DNA from: an uncultured Candidatus Udaeobacter sp.
GTDB lineage: Bacteria > Verrucomicrobiota > Verrucomicrobiia > Chthoniobacterales > UBA10450
Direction of reading: 5' to 3'
Assembly (NCBI GenBank): GCA_955652245.1
Contig: CATPAV010000130.1
Span: 1 to 18,621, forward strand
Length of the DNA stretch: 18,621 nucleotides
Shown piece after piece: positions 15,518-18,621 of this stretch (position 1 is its first letter; every line of letters begins with the position of its first letter). The translations under genes were made by a program, and so were the position numbers. The notes below the pieces were generated by a model. That model made no database searches. It was not told where the DNA came from and saw only the letters and a program-made list of their open reading frames with translations.

Positions 15518-15979
15518 CTAGCCGTGTTTGCGATTGAAGCGCGCAACTTCGCGCGCCGTCTCGCGATCAATCGCCCGCTTTTTCAGATCGGCGCGTTTGT
15601 CGCGCGCGACTTTACCCTCCCCGACACCGAGCTCGGCTTTGAGTCTTCCATTTTTCCAATAGAGCTTCAGAACCACGAGAGCGCGTCCGGCAACCTGGGT
15701 CTCGCCGTAAAGCTTGTCGATCTCTTGTCGATGTAACAAGAGTTTCCGGACGCGTTTCGCGATCGGAATTTCGTGGCTGGCTTTTTCGTACGGCTGGATA
15801 TCGGCGTTGTATAGAAATGCTTCGCCGTTTTCGATGCGCGCAAAAGCATCGCTGATGTTCGCCTTGCCAGCACGGATTGATTTAACTTCGCTGCCCTTGA
15901 GCTCGATGCCGGCTTCGTAGCGCTCGCGAATATGAAAATCGCGCAGCGCCTTGCGATTGATGACGGAGTCAACTGCCAT
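15518..15979 (-). CDS. smpB: SsrA-binding protein
   Basis: SmpB binds tmRNA and brings it to stalled ribosomes for trans-translation. The 153-residue protein matches the family length. Seen are 'NRKALRDFHIRERYEAGIELKGSEVKSIR' (8-36), 'NGEAFLYNADIQPYE' (51-65), 'HRQEIDKL' (83-90), 'LVVLKLYWKNGRLKAELGVGEGK' (101-123) and the basic C-terminal tail 'DKRADLKKRAIDRETARE' (127-144), which reads the mRNA channel. I start at the ATG at 15979. The same frame stays open far upstream, but that part is the palindromic gap element and antisense-frame rpoZ DNA. It lies 32 bases after rpoZ. No ssrA gene was recognised nearby. Confidence 0.97.
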   Translation of the reverse strand: MAVDSVINRKALRDFHIRERYEAGIELKGSEVKSIRAGKANISDAFARIENGEAFLYNADIQPYEKASHEIPIAKRVRKLLLHRQEIDKLYGETQVAGRALVVLKLYWKNGRLKAELGVGEGKVARDKRADLKKRAIDRETAREVARFNRKHG

Positions 15980-15986
15980 ATCGCAG

Positions 15987-16003
15987 ACAGGCTGGAAGCC
16001 TGT
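15987..16003. repeat. Short palindrome between rpoZ and smpB
   Basis: acaggct (15987-15993), gga, agcctgt (15997-16003) form a perfect 7-base stem with a 3-base loop in the 32-base gap between rpoZ and smpB. It shares the core acaggctgg-agcc, in the same orientation, with the element at 15466-15479. In-frame readings of this element give the 'GTGFQPV' string that I associate with dispersed intergenic repeats of Verrucomicrobiota and Planctomycetota. Confidence 0.65.
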
Positions 16004-16011
16004 GCCACAGA

Positions 16012-16227
16012 CTAGGCGCCGTCCGACGAGCCTTCGAGCGATTCGTAAGTAAGCTTGCCCGCGATAATTTCCCTGAGCGCGATATCGGTAAGCGACACGC
16101 GCGGACCAACCTCCACCATCGGTCGATGTCCCAAACCGAGCTGGCGCACACGCTTGGAGACAACATTGATCAGAAGTTGCTGATTCGGGATCACTTGGGC
16201 TGCTTCCTGGAGAAGTTGGGTCGTCAT
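16012..16227 (-). CDS. rpoZ: RNA polymerase omega subunit
   Basis: Omega helps assemble and stabilise the beta' subunit of RNA polymerase. The 71-residue product from ATG 16227 has the omega pattern: 'NQQLLINVVSKRVRQLGLG' (15-33) followed by 'DIALREIIAGKLTYE' (48-62), equivalent to the 'vA..RArQl' and 'ALrEIaegkl' segments. The frame stays open to an ATG at 16329, which would add 34 residues unlike the family; I prefer the short form, but the promoter below lies just upstream of 16329, so the longer form is not excluded. No SD is visible at either. smpB follows in the same direction, suggesting an rpoZ-smpB operon. Confidence 0.88.
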   Translation of the reverse strand: MTTQLLQEAAQVIPNQQLLINVVSKRVRQLGLGHRPMVEVGPRVSLTDIALREIIAGKLTYESLEGSSDGA

Positions 16228-16346
16228 ATGGCGCAAGGAACGGACGGGGCGGAATGCTTCCGTCGGGAATTGAAGAATGATCGGCACGCTGCCTGCGAGA
16301 GCGGATGGAGTGAGCGGCGGCGCGAGCATGGTAAAAATGAGTGTTG

Positions 16347-16375
16347 ATTTTCGAAGTTAAGCTGCGGCTTGTCAA
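16347..16375 (-). promoter_or_regulatory. Putative promoter of the rpoZ-smpB operon
   Basis: On the minus strand a perfect TTGACA (16375-16370) is followed after 17 bases by GAAAAT (16352-16347), which matches 4 of 6 positions of the -10 consensus. Transcription would start near 16340, about 110 bases before the preferred rpoZ ATG (16227) and about 11 before the alternative ATG (16329). Confidence 0.55.
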
Positions 16376-16430
16376 TGGATTTGTTAGAGGATCGCCGGCA
16401 TCCAATCAGATTCTGCAATCACGGACCGGA

Positions 16431-17120
16431 CTATGTCCGCCATTGGCCGACCCAGGTGCTCCATCCGTAAAATCCAAACGGAACGAGCCTCCCAGCCGCT
16501 ACTAGTTCGTTAACCTGCGCCTGCCTCGGTACTGCCTTCACGCACGGTCCGAAATAATCATCGATCACAAGCCAACAACCGTCGGCCAGTAGATCGCCAT
16601 AGCAATCCAGGTCCCGGCGCACATTGCCATCCGCGTCGAAAATGAAGAGGCCCACTTCCCCGTGGCCCAACATCTGCCGAATGGCTGATATGGTCGTCTC
16701 TTCGAACGAGTAACCATTGATCAAAGCAACACTCTCGGATACGCCGAATCGCGCCAGATTCTTCTTTAGATCCTTGAAGATATTTCTGCTGGGTATGCGA
16801 CGGTGCTTCAATCCTCCTCCGGCCTCCACGCTGATAATTTTCTTCGGCGTGTCAGACTCGCTCGCTCCAAATGCGGCGGCGACTGTTGATCCACCAATGT
16901 ACGCGCCGATCTCCAGCACATTTCCCGGAGCAAACTTCGCAAAGTGATAGATGAGAAGCAGCACATCAAGGTGCAACATCGATGCAGCCGACCCGACCTT
17001 TTCCAAACGTTGGCGTATTTCCTGACTCCGATATTCCGTCAACTGGTACATCAGATTGAGGACGTCTTCGGTGTGGACAGACTCGCTCACAGGAGAATCG
17101 CGCTGAGATTGTATGATCAC
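16431..17120 (-). CDS. Class I SAM-dependent methyltransferase, copy 2 (downstream)
   Basis: The 229-residue protein has a helical N-terminal part and a Rossmann-type domain. Motif I is 'NVLEIGAYIGGST' (67-79), the acidic end of beta-2 is in 'SVEAGG' (97-102), then 'FIFDADGNVRRDLD' (159-172) and 'WLVIDDYFGP' (183-192). This is close to the Methyltransf_24/CmcI-like group, small-molecule or sugar methyltransferases. I place the start at GTG 17120, matching copy 1 by alignment and preceded by an aagggg; the frame is open to 17252, but that part overlaps copy 1. The end 'YGWSTWVGQWRT' is shared with copy 1. Differences between copies concentrate in surface-type positions while the motifs are kept, so both are probably functional. 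Substrate unknown; hydroxylase relatives cannot be excluded. Confidence 0.8.
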   Translation of the reverse strand: MIIQSQRDSPVSESVHTEDVLNLMYQLTEYRSQEIRQRLEKVGSAASMLHLDVLLLIYHFAKFAPGNVLEIGAYIGGSTVAAAFGASESDTPKKIISVEAGGGLKHRRIPSRNIFKDLKKNLARFGVSESVALINGYSFEETTISAIRQMLGHGEVGLFIFDADGNVRRDLDCYGDLLADGCWLVIDDYFGPCVKAVPRQAQVNELVAAGRLVPFGFYGWSTWVGQWRT

Positions 17121-17130
17121 TGGCCCCTTA

Positions 17131-17814
17131 TTATACTCGCCATTGGCCGACCCAGGTGCCCCAGCCGTAATATCCAAATGGAACAAGTCTTCCAGCGGAT
17201 ACGAGTTCGTCGACCTGTGCCCGGAGTGGCGTTGCCTTCGCGGCGGGCCCACAATAATCGTCGATCACAACCCAACAACCGTCGGCGAACAGGTCGCCAT
17301 AGCAATCCAGGTCCCGGCGCACATCGTTGTCTGCATCGAAAGTGAAGAGGCCCACTTCCCCGTGGCCCAACATCTGTCGAATGGCTGATATGGTCGTCCC
17401 TTCGAAGGAGTAACCGTTGATCAAAGTAACACTCTCGGATACGCCAAATCGCCTCAGATTCTTTTTCAGATCGATGAAAATATTCCTGCTGGGTATTCGG
17501 AAATGTTTCAATCGCCCTCCGGCTTCGACGCTGATGATCTTTTTTGCTCCACCGGATTCGCGCACCCCAAATGCGGCGGCAATCGTGGATCCGCCAATAT
17601 AGGGTCCGATTTCCAGGACATCTCCTTGTGCAACCTTGGCAAAATGATAAATCAGAAGCAACACATCGCGATGTAACATCGATACGGCGCGGCCGACTTT
17701 TTCCAAACGATGGCGTATCTCCTGATTTCGATACTCCATCAGCTTGTACATCAGATCGATTACGTCATCGGCGTAGGCGGCGTTGCTCAGAGCAGAATCG
17801 GGCTGAGAGAGCAC
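17131..17814 (-). CDS. Class I SAM-dependent methyltransferase, copy 1 (upstream)
   Basis: This is the 227-residue paralogue of the following gene. Motif I is 'DVLEIGPYIGGST' (65-77), with 'SVEAGG' (95-100), 'FTFDADNDVRRDLD' (157-170) and 'WVVIDDYCGP' (181-190). It starts with GTG at 17814 (no SD seen) and ends with TAA ten bases before copy 2's GTG. The helical N-terminal region 'LMYKLMEYRNQEIRHRLEKVG' (21-41) may form a short coiled coil or a dimer contact. Nine bases separate it from the doubtful small ORF upstream. The absence of sugar-pathway or polyketide neighbours leaves the substrate open. Confidence 0.82.
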   Translation of the reverse strand: MLSQPDSALSNAAYADDVIDLMYKLMEYRNQEIRHRLEKVGRAVSMLHRDVLLLIYHFAKVAQGDVLEIGPYIGGSTIAAAFGVRESGGAKKIISVEAGGRLKHFRIPSRNIFIDLKKNLRRFGVSESVTLINGYSFEGTTISAIRQMLGHGEVGLFTFDADNDVRRDLDCYGDLFADGCWVVIDDYCGPAAKATPLRAQVDELVSAGRLVPFGYYGWGTWVGQWRV

Positions 17815-17823
17815 GGGCCGATT

Positions 17824-18129
17824 TTACTGGCGTGACATAAAGGGCGCAAGCTGCTCATCCTCTTGAAAGTTCGAAGCGCTTGCCAGAGGCTGCGAAATAC
17901 GCGAAGTAAGGACGCGCGCCACGACTGGCGTGCGAGATATTGCGATCAGTTCGGGCTGTGGCTCAGCTTGGTAGAGCGCCTGGTTCGGGACGAGCGAATA
18001 CTCAGAGCGAAGATTCGTTTTCCCTTCGTAGAGAACCATTAGGAACGGTCGGGAATAGATCGACAGACCCGTGAAAAGGCACGTGAACCAATTTTCAGGC
18101 TCCGTAAAACCGCGCCCAAAGTCGTACAT
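17824..18129 (-). CDS. Small hypothetical protein (doubtful)
   Basis: A 101-residue frame from ATG 18129 to the TGA at 17824. I recognise no family. It holds a moderately hydrophobic stretch, 'LFTGLSIYSRPFLMVLY' (18-34), a polar middle, and an acidic C-terminus. In its favour: it fills an otherwise empty 270-base gap, and it sits nine bases before a methyltransferase gene in the same direction. Against it: the start overlaps the upstream gene by 35 bases, no SD is visible and the composition is not distinctive. A longer reading from ATG 18207 would overlap still more. Confidence 0.35.
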   Translation of the reverse strand: MYDFGRGFTEPENWFTCLFTGLSIYSRPFLMVLYEGKTNLRSEYSLVPNQALYQAEPQPELIAISRTPVVARVLTSRISQPLASASNFQEDEQLAPFMSRQ

Positions 18130-18364
18130 ACCAGGGTTGACGACGTGAAAGTGGAAATTTCTTCCGCACTTCGGCAAGTATCTCATCGTGTTTGAGGCCT
18201 TGTGCATTCAGGCGATTGATTTTGTTGCTCAGCAGTTCACCTTGTTTCTGCGCGTGGGTCGAAATTAATGCTATCCATGTGGCAAGGATCAGTCTCCATA
18301 GGTTTCGCAAAACCCATGGGAGGACCAGGGCGGCAATGATAGCAACGATCCATTTCCAGTTCAT
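18095..18364 (-). CDS. Small single-pass membrane protein, hypothetical
   Basis: The 89-residue protein starts 'MNWKW', then has a hydrophobic region (about 5-35, rich in I, L, A, V, W), enough for one long or two short membrane helices. After that comes an amphipathic, probably coiled-coil segment (37-70, 'HAQKQGELLSNKINRLNAQG' and 'HDEILAEVRKKF') and a basic, aromatic tail 'WYVRLWARFYGA'. The start ATG 18364 overlaps the TGA of the preceding frame as ATGA (18361-18364), a sign of coupling; an aggggc lies about 10 bases upstream. The family is unknown to me. Confidence 0.6.
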   Translation of the reverse strand: MNWKWIVAIIAALVLPWVLRNLWRLILATWIALISTHAQKQGELLSNKINRLNAQGLKHDEILAEVRKKFPLSRRQPWYVRLWARFYGA

Positions 18365-18621
18365 TTGGCGGCGCCCCTGCCATATACATCTCCGCGAGAC
18401 CATTTGGCGCGCGCCTCTTCAAGTTGATTGCGACTAGCCATTTGGTGGGCACGAATGAGCGTATGGATCCCATGATGTCTGCGGAAAACGGAAAGGGATC
18501 GCCTGCCTGCCTCGCGCCATGGGCTACTATCTCCAGCGCCTCTTGCGGTCGTCCACCAGTCCACGCGAAAGTAAGCACTGCAAGTCGGACCAGTCCGTCA
18601 AGGCCCCATGTGCGAGCTACC
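18361..18621 (-). CDS. Partial TPR-like gene, possibly frameshifted, cut by window edge
   Basis: Two overlapping frames look partly coding. From 18620 one frame gives helix-pair text of TPR type ('GLVRLAVLTFAWTGGRPQEALEIVAHGARQAG'), but past about 18480 it runs on into the next gene without a natural end. The frame ending at TGA 18361-18363 has a stop at 18598-18600, yet its last 35 residues ('TLIRAHQMASRNQLEEARAKW') resemble another TPR pair and it overlaps the next start as ATGA. A single -1 type shift near 18440-18490 would join them. Either a frameshift (real or sequencing error) or a decayed gene fits; a non-coding edge cannot be ruled out. Confidence 0.35.

Larger units (their letters stand above)
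16431..17814 (-). repeat. Tandem gene duplication (two methyltransferase copies)
   Basis: The segments 16431-17120 and 17131-17814 are direct repeats at gene scale. Long stretches of DNA match, such as the part encoding 'ISAIRQMLGHGEVGLF' and the next 'RRDLDCYGDL'. Over about 213 aligned residues I count about 43 differences, so roughly 80% protein identity without gaps. The 10 bases between the copies and the unrelated N-terminal 10-15 residues mark the unit boundary. Confidence 0.9.

Noticed and set aside
15980..16405. Long upstream extension of the smpB frame (295 residues in total)
   Set aside because: It runs through the palindrome and rpoZ in another frame; SmpB is complete from 15979.
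17121..17252. 44-residue upstream extension of methyltransferase copy 2
   Set aside because: It overlaps the 3' end of copy 1 in another frame and has no counterpart in copy 1.

Overview
The window looks like a chromosomal housekeeping stretch from a moderately GC-rich, Gram-negative-type bacterium. My best guess is a soil Verrucomicrobiota (Chthoniobacterales/'Udaeobacter'-like). This is an inference from three things: many genes lack a Shine-Dalgarno (SD) site, several start with GTG, and the gaps carry degenerate 7- and 8-base tandem repeats and short palindromes of the 'acaggctgg-agcc' type that I associate with that group. No sequence search was possible.

Layout. Left edge (1-1003): the first codons of an alanine dehydrogenase gene (minus strand), a repeat-filled gap, yqgE/algH (minus), then about 280 bases without a confident gene that hold a strong orphan terminator-like hairpin on the plus strand. 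1030-4105 (plus): a DUF4230-type membrane-anchored protein and a 763-residue AsmA/TamB-like envelope protein. 4102-7638 (minus): complete dnaE, whose stop overlaps the AsmA-like stop on a shared CTAG, and whose perfect -10 box lies so close to the ATG that the mRNA may be leaderless. 7811-9717 (plus): the nitrogen module glnB (PII) and glnA (type I glutamine synthetase with the adenylylation tyrosine), separated by two adjoining octamer repeat arrays.

9798-13791 (plus): truncated haemoglobin, MOSC-domain protein, a small two-helix channel-like membrane protein without a recognisable K+ filter, an exported beta-carbonic anhydrase, and an MFS transporter. 13798-16227 (minus): rpoZ, smpB, an SDR oxidoreductase and thpR in one direction, with a good promoter before rpoZ, palindromic elements in two gaps and an ATGA overlap between the last two genes.

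16431-18621 (minus): an accessory-looking cluster of two tandemly duplicated SAM-dependent methyltransferase genes (about 80% identical in protein), preceded by a doubtful small ORF, a small membrane protein, and a possibly frameshifted TPR-like gene cut by the window edge.

Functionally the window joins replication (dnaE), transcription (rpoZ), ribosome rescue (smpB), RNA processing (thpR) and nitrogen assimilation (glnB-glnA) with envelope and small-molecule functions. No CRISPR array, rRNA, tRNA, insertion sequence or phage gene was recognised. The least explained parts are the methyltransferase pair with its upstream small genes, the orphan hairpin at 961-1003, and the heptamer/octamer repeat family.
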